The notes beneath the pieces were generated by a model. That model was not told where the DNA came from. It worked only from the letters and a program-made list of their open reading frames with translations, and did no database searches. Positions 1 through 9,321 of a stretch of 64,000 bases of DNA are shown here, piece after piece. Both the position numbers and the translations under genes were made by a program. Position 1 is the first letter of the stretch. Every line of letters starts with the position of its first letter. Location of the stretch: NCBI GenBank assembly GCA_964463165.1, contig CAYXBK010000012.1, positions 62,001-126,000 of the forward strand. Reading direction: 5' to 3'. This DNA comes from UBA7236 sp964463165 (lineage in GTDB: Bacteria > Bacteroidota > Bacteroidia > Chitinophagales > BACL12).

Positions 1-230
1 GCGGAAGACTTGTCGTGATAAGTTATCATTCGCTCGAAGACAGAATAGTAAAGAATTTTTTGAAAACAGGAAATACCGACGGCGTGGAAGAAGAAGATGT
101 ATTCGGCAGAAAGAATAAATATTTCGACATCATCACAAAAAAGCCTTTCACACCGGGCACAGCAGAACTGAAAGTCAATCCGCGGTCGCGAAGTGCAAAG
201 ATGCGGATCGGCGAACGGCTGGATACATGA
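1..230 (+). CDS. rsmH: RsmH (MraW) 16S rRNA methyltransferase, C-terminal end only
   Basis: The gene enters from the left edge; the frame is open from base 3 and ends in TGA at 228-230. The first visible residues read VVISYHSLEDRIVKNF, the strongly conserved block near the C-terminus of RsmH, and the tail contains NPRSRSAKMRIGERL, the family's usual ending. About 76 of roughly 300 residues are present. RsmH uses S-adenosylmethionine to methylate N4 of C1402 in 16S rRNA in the cytoplasm. It is the classical first or second gene of the dcw cluster (mraZ would be expected just outside the window), and the genes that follow keep the canonical order, which supports the call. Confidence 0.95.
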   Translation, partial: GRLVVISYHSLEDRIVKNFLKTGNTDGVEEEDVFGRKNKYFDIITKKPFTPGTAELKVNPRSRSAKMRIGERLDT

Positions 231-290
231 ATGCCGGCGATGAGCATAAAAAAAATAACAGAATAAACTGACAACCAACAACCAACTAAA

Positions 291-656
291 TTGTCCGAAC
301 AAAAAGAAAATATACAGGAACAAAAAAATCAAAAAAGAACGATCGGATCTTTATTAAAAAGTTTCGATGAAATTTCTTTTTTCAGTGTTGAGAATCTCAT
401 CAGAAATATTCCATTTTTCCTTTTCATTGTTTTAATCGGCATTTTTTATATCTGGAATAATCATCGCGGGGTTGCAATGGAACGCGACATTAAATTATTA
501 AATCAGGAACTCCTTGAAAAACAATTTTATTACAACGCAACCAAAGATTCACTTACACAGTACAGCAGACAAAGTAAGATTGCCGAGCGTGTTGATACAC
601 TGCAGATGCTTGAATTAACTCACCCACCTTATACAATCGAACGTGGCGGAAAATAA
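291..656 (+). CDS. ftsL: FtsL-like cell-division protein
   Basis: A 121-residue bitopic protein: a charged, Lys/Gln-rich cytoplasmic N-terminus (1-38), one membrane helix at about 39-56 (PFFLFIVLIGIFYIW) and a periplasmic, heptad-like region (about 60-115) that could form the FtsL coiled coil. FtsL acts with FtsB and FtsQ to activate septal synthesis by FtsW-FtsI. Sequence identity in this family is very low, so the call rests on size, topology and position between rsmH and ftsI. The only plausible start is TTG at 291; the first in-frame ATG would remove most of the cytoplasmic part. Its 3' end overlaps ftsI by 14 bases, suggesting coupled translation. Confidence 0.8.
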   Translation: MSEQKENIQEQKNQKRTIGSLLKSFDEISFFSVENLIRNIPFFLFIVLIGIFYIWNNHRGVAMERDIKLLNQELLEKQFYYNATKDSLTQYSRQSKIAERVDTLQMLELTHPPYTIERGGK

Positions 657-2736
657 TACAAGGAAAGACATATTATGGCGCCTGTATCTTGCATTTGCGG
701 GAATCGTTCTCGTGGGTATTCTGATTTCCGCACAAATTGTAAAACTGCAGTATATAGAAGGTGATGATCTCCGAGCTGAAATAGACAGTCTGCGTACAAA
801 AAATGAACAGATCGAACCGAAACGCGGCAGTATTTATTCTGAACGCGGTGATTTGCTTGCAACATCTTTTCCTTATTTCGATGTGTATATGGATCCTGTT
901 GCACCAACCGAACAGGCATTTAAAAAAAATATTGACTCCCTTTCGTTTCGTCTTTCCAAATTATTCGGTGACAAAACAGCAGCGCAGTACAAACAAAAAA
1001 TTGTAACTGCACGCAAGCAGAAAAAAAGATATATTGAAATTCAGAAAAATGTCACCTATCCGCAAAAAACCGCATTACAGAATTTTCCGTTATTCCGTCT
1101 CGGAAAAAATGCCGGCGGTTTAATTACACAACAGGTTGAAAAAAGAGCTTATCCCTATTCGAGTCTTGCAAACCGGACAATCGGATATGTAAAAGAAAAC
1201 GGAAAAAAAATTGGCCTCGAAGGAACGTATGATTCAATTCTCACGGGAAAACCGGGCTATAGTTTAATGCGCAAAGTTGCAGGAGGCAGTTGGATCAGGG
1301 TGAGTGATGAAAATGAAATTGATCCGGTTGACGGCCTCGATATTATCACCACACTTGATATCAATATGCAGGATATTACTGAAACTGCATTGAGAAAATC
1401 ACTCGTTCAGAATAATGCTGCCTGGGGAACCGCAATTGTAATGGAAGTTAAAACCGGGCAGATAAAATCAATTGTCAATTTAACAAGAACGGAAACCGGG
1501 TATCGTGAAATTTATAATTATGCAATTTCCGAACGTGTTGAACCGGGATCCACATGGAAATTATTTTCATTAATGTGTATGCTTGAAGATGGTTTATCCA
1601 TAAAGGATCATATTGATTTAAATAACGGAACATGGCAATTTGCAGATCAAACCATGTACGACAGTGAGCCGCATCACCGTCGCGATGTAACTGTAAAAAC
1701 TGCATTTGCATTATCCTCCAATGTCGGCATTTCAAGGCTCGCTGCGAAATATTATCAGGCAGATCCTGAAAAATATACAGCACATTTAAAAGAATCAGGC
1801 ATTATAAATAAAACCGGAATTGAAATTCCCGGTGAATTAAAACCTGTTATCAAAACAAATCCGGACGACAAAAATACATGGTATAAAACTACCATACCAT
1901 GGATGAGCGTGGGGTATGAATTGCAAATCACCCCTCTTCAACTTGCTACATTTTATAATGGTATTGCAAACGACGGTAAAATGATGAAGCCTTATCTCGT
2001 AACTGAAACACAGCGATTTGGTGAAACAGTCGACAAATTTGAACCGACGGTATTAAATGAAAAATTATGTTCGCAAAATACGATTGAACAATTAAAAGAA
2101 TGTCTTGAAGCTGTTGTAGACAGTGGTACTGCAAAACATTTAAGGAATAATTACTACCGCTTTGCCGGTAAAACGGGTACTGCACAAATTTTTGAAGATC
2201 ATGCTTACAGCGATAAATATCTTTCAAGTTTCGCAGGATATTTTCCTGCAGATAATCCGAAATATACCTGCGTTGTAATTGTCAATAAACCATCCAATCA
2301 TGTTTATTACGGCGGTTATGTTGCTGCACCCGTATTCAGGGAAGTTGCAGATAAAGTGTACTCGCATTTTATCAATATGCGTGAACCTGTAAATGAAATT
2401 GATTCACTCTCTTCAAATATTACTGCCGTTGGAAAAGGAAATGCCGGCGATTACCGTACGGTACTGAAATGGTTTGGTTTGAATGATGATTTCAACGACC
2501 AGAATGAATGGGTTGCATTTCAAACTGATCACAATAAAGTTTCATCGGGCGCAATAGATGATAATCCTTATATCATGCCTGATGTAAAAGGTATGGGTAT
2601 GCGTGATGCAATTTATTTATTAGAGAAAAACGGATTAAAAGTAGATGCAATCGGCGTGGGAAAAGTGATTTCACAAAGTATTCCAGCAGGCCAGCCGATC
2701 GCAAACGGAAATTATGTAATGATACAATTGAATTGA
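643..2736 (+). CDS. ftsI: Septal penicillin-binding protein (FtsI/PBP3) with PASTA domain
   Basis: A 697-residue class B penicillin-binding protein: N-terminal membrane anchor (about 12-32), dimerisation/pedestal domain, then the transpeptidase domain with all three active-site motifs: S303-T-W-K306 carrying the acyl-enzyme serine, S358-S-N360, and K510-T-G-T513. A single PASTA domain (PDVKGMGMRDAIYLLEKNGL onward) closes the protein, as is usual in Bacteroidota FtsI. It cross-links septal peptidoglycan in the periplasm together with FtsW. Translation probably starts at GTG 643, inside ftsL. The stop codon overlaps the TTG start of murE by four bases (TTGA), so the whole run is very likely one transcript with coupled translation. 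Confidence 0.96.
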   Translation: MAENNTRKDILWRLYLAFAGIVLVGILISAQIVKLQYIEGDDLRAEIDSLRTKNEQIEPKRGSIYSERGDLLATSFPYFDVYMDPVAPTEQAFKKNIDSLSFRLSKLFGDKTAAQYKQKIVTARKQKKRYIEIQKNVTYPQKTALQNFPLFRLGKNAGGLITQQVEKRAYPYSSLANRTIGYVKENGKKIGLEGTYDSILTGKPGYSLMRKVAGGSWIRVSDENEIDPVDGLDIITTLDINMQDITETALRKSLVQNNAAWGTAIVMEVKTGQIKSIVNLTRTETGYREIYNYAISERVEPGSTWKLFSLMCMLEDGLSIKDHIDLNNGTWQFADQTMYDSEPHHRRDVTVKTAFALSSNVGISRLAAKYYQADPEKYTAHLKESGIINKTGIEIPGELKPVIKTNPDDKNTWYKTTIPWMSVGYELQITPLQLATFYNGIANDGKMMKPYLVTETQRFGETVDKFEPTVLNEKLCSQNTIEQLKECLEAVVDSGTAKHLRNNYYRFAGKTGTAQIFEDHAYSDKYLSSFAGYFPADNPKYTCVVIVNKPSNHVYYGGYVAAPVFREVADKVYSHFINMREPVNEIDSLSSNITAVGKGNAGDYRTVLKWFGLNDDFNDQNEWVAFQTDHNKVSSGAIDDNPYIMPDVKGMGMRDAIYLLEKNGLKVDAIGVGKVISQSIPAGQPIANGNYVMIQLN

Positions 2737-4190
2737 AAAGATTAAGCGACATATTGCCAATCGGTGTTTCACCATCAGGAGAAATAAATGAGCTTGCAAT
2801 TTCCGGCGTAACAGCAGATTCACGCCAGGTAAAAGAAGGGTTTGTATTTATTGCCGTAAAAGGCGCACATACTGATGGGCATCAATTCATTGATAAAGCT
2901 GTAGCGAATGGTGCAACAATTATTATCGGTGAAGAAGATATTCAGTCGCCCGGCACACCTTATATTAAAGTAAACGATTCAGCCGAAGCATTGGGTGTGA
3001 TAAGTCATCATTTTTACGGCGACCCGACAAAGCAATTAAAACTGATCGGAATTACAGGAACAAACGGGAAAACATCCTCTGCAACTTTAAGTTATAATTT
3101 ATTAAAAGCATTAGGTTTTAAAACCGGACTGATATCTACAATAGAAAACAGAATTCAGAATACCGTTATTCCTTCCACACATACAACACCCGATCCGGTA
3201 CAGTTGAATGCGTTGCTCGCACAAATGGTGGAAGCGGGTTGCGAATATGTATTTATGGAAGTGAGCTCTCATGCTGCGCATCAAAAGCGAATTGCAGGAT
3301 TATATTTCACCGGCGGGGTATTTACAAATATCACACACGACCATCTGGATTATCACAAAACGTTTGATGAATATATCAAAGCAAAAAAATCTTTTTTCGA
3401 TGGCCTTGAAAAAAATGCTTTTGCATTGGTGAATGCAGATGACAAAAGAAGTGATGTGATGCTGCAGAACTGCAAGGCAAAGCATGCGACATTTTCTGTA
3501 AAATCAAACGGGGATTTTACAGCACGTATCAAAGAAAATTTAATTACGGGATTGGTGCTGCAGATAGACGGAACAGAATTTCATTCGCATTTACCCGGCG
3601 AATTCAATGCATGGAATTTATTGACTGTATATGCAATTGGCCGCATGCTTGGTTTTGAAAAAAATGAGGTGCTTACTGCATTAAGCAATTTAAAACCTGT
3701 TGAAGGAAGATTTGATGTGGTGTATTCGCAGAATGATTTTATAACGGGAGTGATAGATTATGCACATACGCCGGATGCCGTTGAAAAATTATTATCTACC
3801 GTTAAATCCATGCTCAAAAAAGATCAGCAATTAATTGCGGTTGTTGGTTGCGGGGGAGATCGCGATAAATCAAAGCGGCCTGTGATGGCAAAAGTTGCAG
3901 CAGCGATCAGCGACAAAGTAATTCTGACATCTGATAATCCCCGCAGTGAAGATCCTGAAACAATATTACAGGAAATGGAAAATGGATTGGAAGGCACATT
4001 CAAACAAAAATCAGTTTCCATCGTGAACAGGAAAGAAGCAATTAAAACAGCAGTGATGTTCGCGAAAAAAAATGATGTGATCTGTCTTGCTGGAAAAGGC
4101 CACGAAAAATACCAGGAAATAAAAGGAATCAAATATCCTTTTGATGATAAACAAATATTAGTTGAAACATTTAAAACTCTTGATCGCTAA
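2733..4190 (+). CDS. murE: UDP-MurNAc-tripeptide ligase MurE (meso-DAP adding)
   Basis: A 485-residue Mur ligase. The ATP-binding loop GTNGKTS is at residues 109-115, and the substrate-selecting motif D401-N-P-R404 is present; DNPR is the signature of enzymes that add meso-diaminopimelate rather than lysine. The enzyme therefore catalyses ATP-dependent addition of meso-DAP to UDP-MurNAc-Ala-Glu in the cytoplasm. The start is TTG at 2733, overlapping the ftsI stop; no in-frame ATG lies nearby that keeps the N-terminal domain (TADSRQVKEGFVFIAVKG). The stop shares one base with the mraY start. Length and domain order (N-terminal uridine-binding, central ATPase, C-terminal) are normal. Confidence 0.96.
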   Translation: MKRLSDILPIGVSPSGEINELAISGVTADSRQVKEGFVFIAVKGAHTDGHQFIDKAVANGATIIIGEEDIQSPGTPYIKVNDSAEALGVISHHFYGDPTKQLKLIGITGTNGKTSSATLSYNLLKALGFKTGLISTIENRIQNTVIPSTHTTPDPVQLNALLAQMVEAGCEYVFMEVSSHAAHQKRIAGLYFTGGVFTNITHDHLDYHKTFDEYIKAKKSFFDGLEKNAFALVNADDKRSDVMLQNCKAKHATFSVKSNGDFTARIKENLITGLVLQIDGTEFHSHLPGEFNAWNLLTVYAIGRMLGFEKNEVLTALSNLKPVEGRFDVVYSQNDFITGVIDYAHTPDAVEKLLSTVKSMLKKDQQLIAVVGCGGDRDKSKRPVMAKVAAAISDKVILTSDNPRSEDPETILQEMENGLEGTFKQKSVSIVNRKEAIKTAVMFAKKNDVICLAGKGHEKYQEIKGIKYPFDDKQILVETFKTLDR

Positions 4191-5494
4191 TGCTTTACTA
4201 TCTGTTTCAATGGCTTGATGAGCAATACGACTTTCCGGGTGCCGGATTGTTTCAATTCATTTCGTTCCGTGCAGGTATGGCGGTGATTTTATCACTCATA
4301 ATTTCTATTGTTTTCGGAAAAAGAATTATTAATTATCTGCGCAAAAAACAAATTGGTGAAACTGTTCGCGACCTCGGGCTGGAAGGACAATTAAGCAAAA
4401 AAGGCACACCAACAATGGGGGGCATCATCATCATTCTTGCATTATTAATTCCAGTTTTATTGCTCGCCGATCTCAATAATATTTATGTCATCCTGATGCT
4501 CATCGTAACTGTATGGATGGGTTTTATTGGTTTTCTGGATGATTATATTAAAGTGTTCAGAAAAAATAAAGAAGGGCTGCGTGCAAAATTCAAATTACTC
4601 GGACAGGTTGTGTTGGGAATAATTGTAGGTATTGTTCTGTATTTCTCCAATGATATTAAGCTGCGTGATTACGAAACAATTTATGTGTATCAGGTGGAAA
4701 ACGGCCAGCCTGTCGGAAGGCCGATTGAATCTTATCCTTCCAATGATATCAGGCTCGAAGGGAACGGCATGCTCGATGCAAGCGGAGAAAGATTTTTAAG
4801 TCATGATACACGTTCTACAAAATCAACCATCCCGCTTGTAAAAAATAATGAATTCGATTATGAATGGCTTGTGGGTTGGGCAAACGACCCGACAAAACAA
4901 TGGTTGTTTCCGCTTGTATTTATTGCGATCATCATCATAATTATTACTGCAGTTTCAAATGGAGCAAATTTAACCGATGGCCTCGACGGGCTCGCAGCAG
5001 GAACATCAATGATCGTTGTGCTTGCACTTTTAATTTTTGCATATATCGCCGGTAACTCGATATTAAGTGATTATCTCAATATCATGTATATCCCCGATTC
5101 GGGTGAACTGGTTGTTTTCAGTGCGGCATTAATTGGTGCGTGCATAGGATTTTTATGGTACAATGCATTTCCTGCACAGGTATTTATGGGAGATACGGGC
5201 AGTTTAACATTAGGCGGCATTATCGCATCTCTTGCAATTGTGATTCGCAAAGAATTATTAATACCTGTTTTATGCGGCATATTCCTCGTTGAAAATGTAA
5301 GTGTGATGATGCAGGTGAGTTATTTCAAATACACGAAAAGAAAATATGGTGAAGGAAGAAGAATTTTTAAAATGAGTCCGCTCCATCACCATTATCAAAA
5401 ACTCGGCATGTTCGAAACAAAAATTGTAACACGTTTTTGGATCATCGGAATATTACTGGCAATCATTTCAATTGTAACACTCAAGATCAGATAA
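4190..5494 (+). CDS. mraY: Phospho-MurNAc-pentapeptide transferase MraY (with extra loop)
   Basis: A polytopic membrane enzyme that transfers phospho-MurNAc-pentapeptide from UDP to undecaprenyl phosphate, making lipid I. Conserved motifs are intact: D117-D118-Y119, N260-LTDGLDG267, GDTGSLTLGG and the histidine motif SPLHHHYQKLG near the C-terminus. At 434 residues it is about 70 longer than E. coli MraY (360); the extra length lies at about residues 155-235, between two membrane helices, in a hydrophilic stretch rich in Asp, Arg and Ser that ends near PTKQW. Such an insertion is a known feature of MraY in Bacteroidota, to my recollection, with no assigned role. It overlaps murE by one base and is directly followed by murD. 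Confidence 0.95.
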   Translation: MLYYLFQWLDEQYDFPGAGLFQFISFRAGMAVILSLIISIVFGKRIINYLRKKQIGETVRDLGLEGQLSKKGTPTMGGIIIILALLIPVLLLADLNNIYVILMLIVTVWMGFIGFLDDYIKVFRKNKEGLRAKFKLLGQVVLGIIVGIVLYFSNDIKLRDYETIYVYQVENGQPVGRPIESYPSNDIRLEGNGMLDASGERFLSHDTRSTKSTIPLVKNNEFDYEWLVGWANDPTKQWLFPLVFIAIIIIIITAVSNGANLTDGLDGLAAGTSMIVVLALLIFAYIAGNSILSDYLNIMYIPDSGELVVFSAALIGACIGFLWYNAFPAQVFMGDTGSLTLGGIIASLAIVIRKELLIPVLCGIFLVENVSVMMQVSYFKYTKRKYGEGRRIFKMSPLHHHYQKLGMFETKIVTRFWIIGILLAIISIVTLKIR

Positions 5495-6832
5495 TTGAAT
5501 AAACGAATCGTCATATTGGGTTCAGGCGAAAGCGGCACCGGTGCAGCTATTCTGGCAAAGCGCAAGGGCTATGATGTATTTGTTAGTGATAAAGGTTTGA
5601 TAAAAGAAAATTATAAACAAAAATTACTTGCGGAAGGAATTGCTTTTGAAGAAGGCGGGCATAATTATGAATTGATCTATCAGGCCGATGAAATTATTAA
5701 AAGCCCGGGTGTGCAGGAAAAATACGAAGTGATGAAAAAAGTGCGGGCAGCCTCCATTCCCGTGATCGGTGAAATCGAATTTGCATACCGCTACTGCGAA
5801 GGAAAAATAATCGGAATAACAGGAAGTAATGGAAAATCGACATGCACATCACTCACATACCATTTATTAAAAAAAGCAGGATTGAATGTTGCATTGGGTG
5901 GAAATATCGGAAAAAGTTTTGCAGAACTGGTTGCAAATGAAAAACACGATTGGTATGTTTTGGAGATCAGCAATTTCCAGCTTGATGACGCCGTATCGTT
6001 TAAACCTTTTATTTCAGTATTGCTGAACATCACGCCCGATCATCTCGACAGTTACAATTACGAATTTCAACCTTATATCAATTCAAAGATCAGCATCGCA
6101 AAAAATCAAACAGCATCTGATTATTTTATTTACAATGCGGATGATCCCGTGATTCATGAAAATATGAACAGGATAAATACATCCGTACAACAACTCACAT
6201 TCACATTAGAAAATAATCCACGCAATGGTGGATGGATTGCAGACAATACATTGATAATTGAACTTAACCAAAACAGATTTAGTATGACGATCAACGAACT
6301 CGCATTACAAGGCAAACACAACCAGTACAATTCGATGGCTGCTGGTATTGTCGGAAAATTACTCGGCATAAATAAGGAAACAATTCGTGAAAGCCTGACG
6401 GATTTTGCCGGCCTCGAGCATCGGCTTGAATTTGTTGCAAAGGTACACGGCATCACATTTATCAATGATTCAAAAGCAACCAATGTGAACAGTACATGGT
6501 ATGCTCTGGAAAGTCAGTCGAATCCCGTTATCTGGATCGCGGGCGGAATTGATAAAGGAAATGATTACAGTTTACTCACAGAACTTGTCAAGAAAAAAGT
6601 GAAAGCAATTGTTTGTTTAGGTACCGACAATTTGAAAATCCATAATGCATTCGGAAAATTCGTTGATATTATTGTGAATACCGATAACATGAAGGATTGT
6701 GTCGAAATGGCTTATCGCCTGGGGAATAATGACGATGTTGTTTTATTATCGCCTGCATGTGCTTCATTTGATTTATATGAGAATTATGAAGACAGAGGAA
6801 GACAGTTTAAAGCAAGAGTGAAAGAATTATGA
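5495..6832 (+). CDS. murD: UDP-MurNAc-alanine:D-glutamate ligase MurD
   Basis: A 445-residue cytoplasmic Mur ligase that adds D-glutamate to UDP-MurNAc-L-alanine. It has the N-terminal Rossmann-like domain beginning IVILGSGESGTGAAILA, the ATP loop G110-SNGKST116, and a C-terminal ligase domain with the motif INDSKATN (the family's NDSKATN box). The TTG start follows the mraY stop with no spacing. The gene is followed not by ftsW at once but by 137 bases occupied by two tandem heptamer arrays, the first beginning at the base after the TGA. Identification is secure from motifs and dcw position. Confidence 0.95.
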   Translation: MNKRIVILGSGESGTGAAILAKRKGYDVFVSDKGLIKENYKQKLLAEGIAFEEGGHNYELIYQADEIIKSPGVQEKYEVMKKVRAASIPVIGEIEFAYRYCEGKIIGITGSNGKSTCTSLTYHLLKKAGLNVALGGNIGKSFAELVANEKHDWYVLEISNFQLDDAVSFKPFISVLLNITPDHLDSYNYEFQPYINSKISIAKNQTASDYFIYNADDPVIHENMNRINTSVQQLTFTLENNPRNGGWIADNTLIIELNQNRFSMTINELALQGKHNQYNSMAAGIVGKLLGINKETIRESLTDFAGLEHRLEFVAKVHGITFINDSKATNVNSTWYALESQSNPVIWIAGGIDKGNDYSLLTELVKKKVKAIVCLGTDNLKIHNAFGKFVDIIVNTDNMKDCVEMAYRLGNNDDVVLLSPACASFDLYENYEDRGRQFKARVKEL

Positions 6833-6961
6833 GTCAGTCAACAGTCGGCGGTCCTCAGTCGGCAGTCAGGCTGACGCAAGATTAGCTGGCGCAGCAACAC
6901 TGAACTCTGAACACTGAACACTGAACACTGAACGCAGAACGCAGAACAAAAAACACAGAAC
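6833..6961 (+). repeat. Two heptamer arrays between murD and ftsW, with cap motif
   Basis: Array 1 starts on the first base after the murD stop: GTCAGTC, AACAGTC, GGCGGTC, CTCAGTC, GGCAGTC (6833-6867), then the cap GGCTGACGCAAGA (6869-6881) that recurs at 25529-25541 on the other strand. After 17 bases, array 2 runs 6899-6961 as nine in-phase heptamers: ACTGAAC, TCTGAAC, ACTGAAC three times, GCAGAAC twice, AAAAAAC, ACAGAAC. It ends nine bases before the ftsW ATG, so the ribosome-entry region of ftsW is array sequence. Both arrays should be part of the dcw transcript. The period is seen directly; any function is unknown. Confidence 0.9.
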
Positions 6962-6969
6962 AAAAAAAA

Positions 6970-8175
6970 ATGAGTCAACCGATTAATTATTTAGTAAGTA
7001 AAGCAAAAGGCGATAAATATATCTGGATCGTTGTGTTTGTGCTTTCGGTTTTCTCGATTCTTGCTGTATACAGTTCTACCGAAACACTTGCATATAAATC
7101 AGCCGGAGGTAATACCGAATATTATTTATTCAAGCATACGACAATTTTATTGTTCGGCATATTTCTGATGTATCTCAGCCATTTAATTCCATACAAATAT
7201 TATTCGCGGATTGCGCAGATCTTGTTATGGCTTTCTGTTCCGGCTTTACTTTATACAATGTTTCTTGCGCCTGAAGTAAATGATGCTTCCCGTTGGATCA
7301 CTCTGCCGATCATTAATCTGACGTTTCAGACTTCCGATCTCGCACGTTTTGCAATCATAATGTATACCGCGAGAATACTTGCAAAAAAACAGGAACAGGT
7401 GGATTCTTTTAAGGAAGCATATATTCCTGTTATTTTACCAGTCGCAATTATTTGTGCATTGATCTTCCCTGAAAATTTATCCACTGCAAGCGTATTATTT
7501 TTTACCTGCATTGTTTTAATGTTTATCGGCAGATTGAATTTTAAATATATTTCTCTTACGATCGCTTCCGGAATTGTGTTGATCGGAATTGTAGTGGCAT
7601 TGTCGTACGCATTTCCGAATACAGGTCGTTTGGGTACATGGAATACAAGGGTTGAAAGTTTTATTCATGGCGGCGATGAAGATGGTGATTATCAGGTACA
7701 ACAGGCTGAAATTGCAATTGCTTTGGGCGGACCTTTCGGTGTAGGCCCAGGTAATTCAATTCAAAAAGATTATTTACCATATGCGTACGCAGATTTTATT
7801 TATGCAACTATTATTGAAGAATACGGACTCGCCGGTGGTATCATTTTACTTTTTCTGTATCTCGTTTTATTATACAGGTGTATTCAAATCGTAAAAAAAG
7901 CACCAAGCAGTTTCGGAGCATTTCTCGCAGTTGGCCTAGGTTTATGTTTAACCATTCAGGCATTTGTAAATATGGCAGTTGCCGTGCATTTATTGCCAAC
8001 TACCGGTTTGACGCTTCCTTTGGTAAGTATGGGCGGAACATCACTCTGGTTTACAAGTTTATCAATCGGAATTATTTTGAGTGTAAGCAGGGAAATAGAA
8101 TTTAACGAGAAAAAAGCAGCATTGGAAAATAACGAACAATCGGAAACGCAAACAGAAATGGCTGAGGCAGTCTGA
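6970..8175 (+). CDS. ftsW: FtsW, SEDS-family septal peptidoglycan glycosyltransferase
   Basis: A 401-residue SEDS protein with about ten membrane helices starting at residues 18-35. Family signatures are present: VYSSTETLAY after the first helix, the NTR..GD/YQVQQAEIAI block, GPFGVGPGNS, and the C-terminal NMAVAVHLLPTTGLTLPLVSMGG region. FtsW polymerises lipid II glycan chains at the septum in complex with FtsI. The N- and C-terminal tails are cytoplasmic; the last 25 residues are rich in Glu and Gln. The ATG at 6970 follows an A-run immediately after the heptamer array. FtsW versus RodA cannot be told by motifs alone; dcw position decides for FtsW. Confidence 0.95.
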   Translation: MSQPINYLVSKAKGDKYIWIVVFVLSVFSILAVYSSTETLAYKSAGGNTEYYLFKHTTILLFGIFLMYLSHLIPYKYYSRIAQILLWLSVPALLYTMFLAPEVNDASRWITLPIINLTFQTSDLARFAIIMYTARILAKKQEQVDSFKEAYIPVILPVAIICALIFPENLSTASVLFFTCIVLMFIGRLNFKYISLTIASGIVLIGIVVALSYAFPNTGRLGTWNTRVESFIHGGDEDGDYQVQQAEIAIALGGPFGVGPGNSIQKDYLPYAYADFIYATIIEEYGLAGGIILLFLYLVLLYRCIQIVKKAPSSFGAFLAVGLGLCLTIQAFVNMAVAVHLLPTTGLTLPLVSMGGTSLWFTSLSIGIILSVSREIEFNEKKAALENNEQSETQTEMAEAV

Positions 8176-8222
8176 TATAAATAAGTGGATCGAGAGGCAA
8201 ATAAACAGAATCAAAAAAAACA

Positions 8223-9320
8223 GTGAAAAAGCAACTCAATATATTAATCAGTGGCGGTGGAACCGGTGGACATATATTTCCCGCAATTGCAATTGCAAAT
8301 GAAATAAAGAGGCGTGATCCGGATGTAAATATTTTATTTGTCGGTGCAAAAGATAAAATGGAAATGGAGAAAGTACCGGCGGCGGGATATAAAATTGAGG
8401 GGCTTTGGATCAGCGGGTTTAAAAGAAGTTTTGATTTGTCGAACCTGATGTTTCCAATCAAATTAATTGCAAGTTATTTTAAATCCGGTGCAATTGTGCG
8501 CAATTTTCAACCCGACGTTGCAATCGGAACCGGTGGATTTGCAAGCGGGCCTGCATTACAGGCGGCGATGCGGCATGGTGTTCCGGCTTTGATCCAGGAA
8601 CAAAATTCCTATCCCGGAGTAACAAATAAAATCCTCAGTAAAAAGGCAAAAAAGATTTGTGTTGCTTATGAAGATATGGAAGAATTTTTTCCAAAAAATA
8701 AAATAATTAAAACGGGAAATCCGGTAAGGCAGAATATTGTTTTATGCAATGTAAAACAGGAAAAAGGAAGGCTGGATTTTGATCTTGACATTAACGATCA
8801 GGTATTATTTATTGTCGGCGGGAGCCTTGGCTCCCGAACATTAAATAATTGCATGAAAGGCGGACTTGATAAACTGAAGAATGCAAATATGAAAGTGATC
8901 TGGCAAACAGGAACAACCATGTTTGATGAATGCCGTCGCCTTGCAAAACCTTATTCAAATGTGCATGTGCTTGATTTTATTCCAAATATTGATCATGCAT
9001 ATGCAGCTGCCGATGTTATTATTTCAAGGGCGGGAGCCATTGCAATCTCTGAATTATGTCTCGTCGGCAAACCCGTGATTTTGGTACCTTTTCCATTTGC
9101 AGCAGAAGATCATCAGACAAAAAATGCAAAAGCTTTAGTGAAACAAAATGCGGCGATACATATTTCTGATAAGGAAGCCCCTCAGAAATTAATTGATGAG
9201 GCAATTGAATTAATGGGAAATATAAATAAACGCAGGGAACTGAGTGAGCAAATTAAAAAACACGCAATTCCCGATGCAGCGGAACGAATTGTTGACGAAA
9301 TCATGAAATTGACAGAATAA
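8223..9320 (+). CDS. murG: MurG, lipid II-forming GlcNAc transferase
   Basis: A 365-residue GT28 glycosyltransferase that adds GlcNAc from UDP-GlcNAc to lipid I on the inner face of the membrane, producing lipid II. The N-terminal glycine-rich loop is GGGTGGH (residues 11-17), followed by the GTGGFASGP loop and, in the C-terminal domain, GGSLGSRTLN, SRAGAIAISEL and PFPFAAEDHQTKNA, all typical of MurG. Start is GTG at 8223, 47 bases after ftsW; upstream sequence is A-rich with no Shine-Dalgarno. The stop is one base before the murC ATG. Confidence 0.96.
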   Translation: MKKQLNILISGGGTGGHIFPAIAIANEIKRRDPDVNILFVGAKDKMEMEKVPAAGYKIEGLWISGFKRSFDLSNLMFPIKLIASYFKSGAIVRNFQPDVAIGTGGFASGPALQAAMRHGVPALIQEQNSYPGVTNKILSKKAKKICVAYEDMEEFFPKNKIIKTGNPVRQNIVLCNVKQEKGRLDFDLDINDQVLFIVGGSLGSRTLNNCMKGGLDKLKNANMKVIWQTGTTMFDECRRLAKPYSNVHVLDFIPNIDHAYAAADVIISRAGAIAISELCLVGKPVILVPFPFAAEDHQTKNAKALVKQNAAIHISDKEAPQKLIDEAIELMGNINKRRELSEQIKKHAIPDAAERIVDEIMKLTE

Positions 9321-9321
9321 C

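Noticed and set aside
227..271. A 14-codon frame between rsmH and ftsL overlapping the rsmH stop
   Set aside because: Composition is Lys/Asn from an A-run; nothing suggests a translated peptide.
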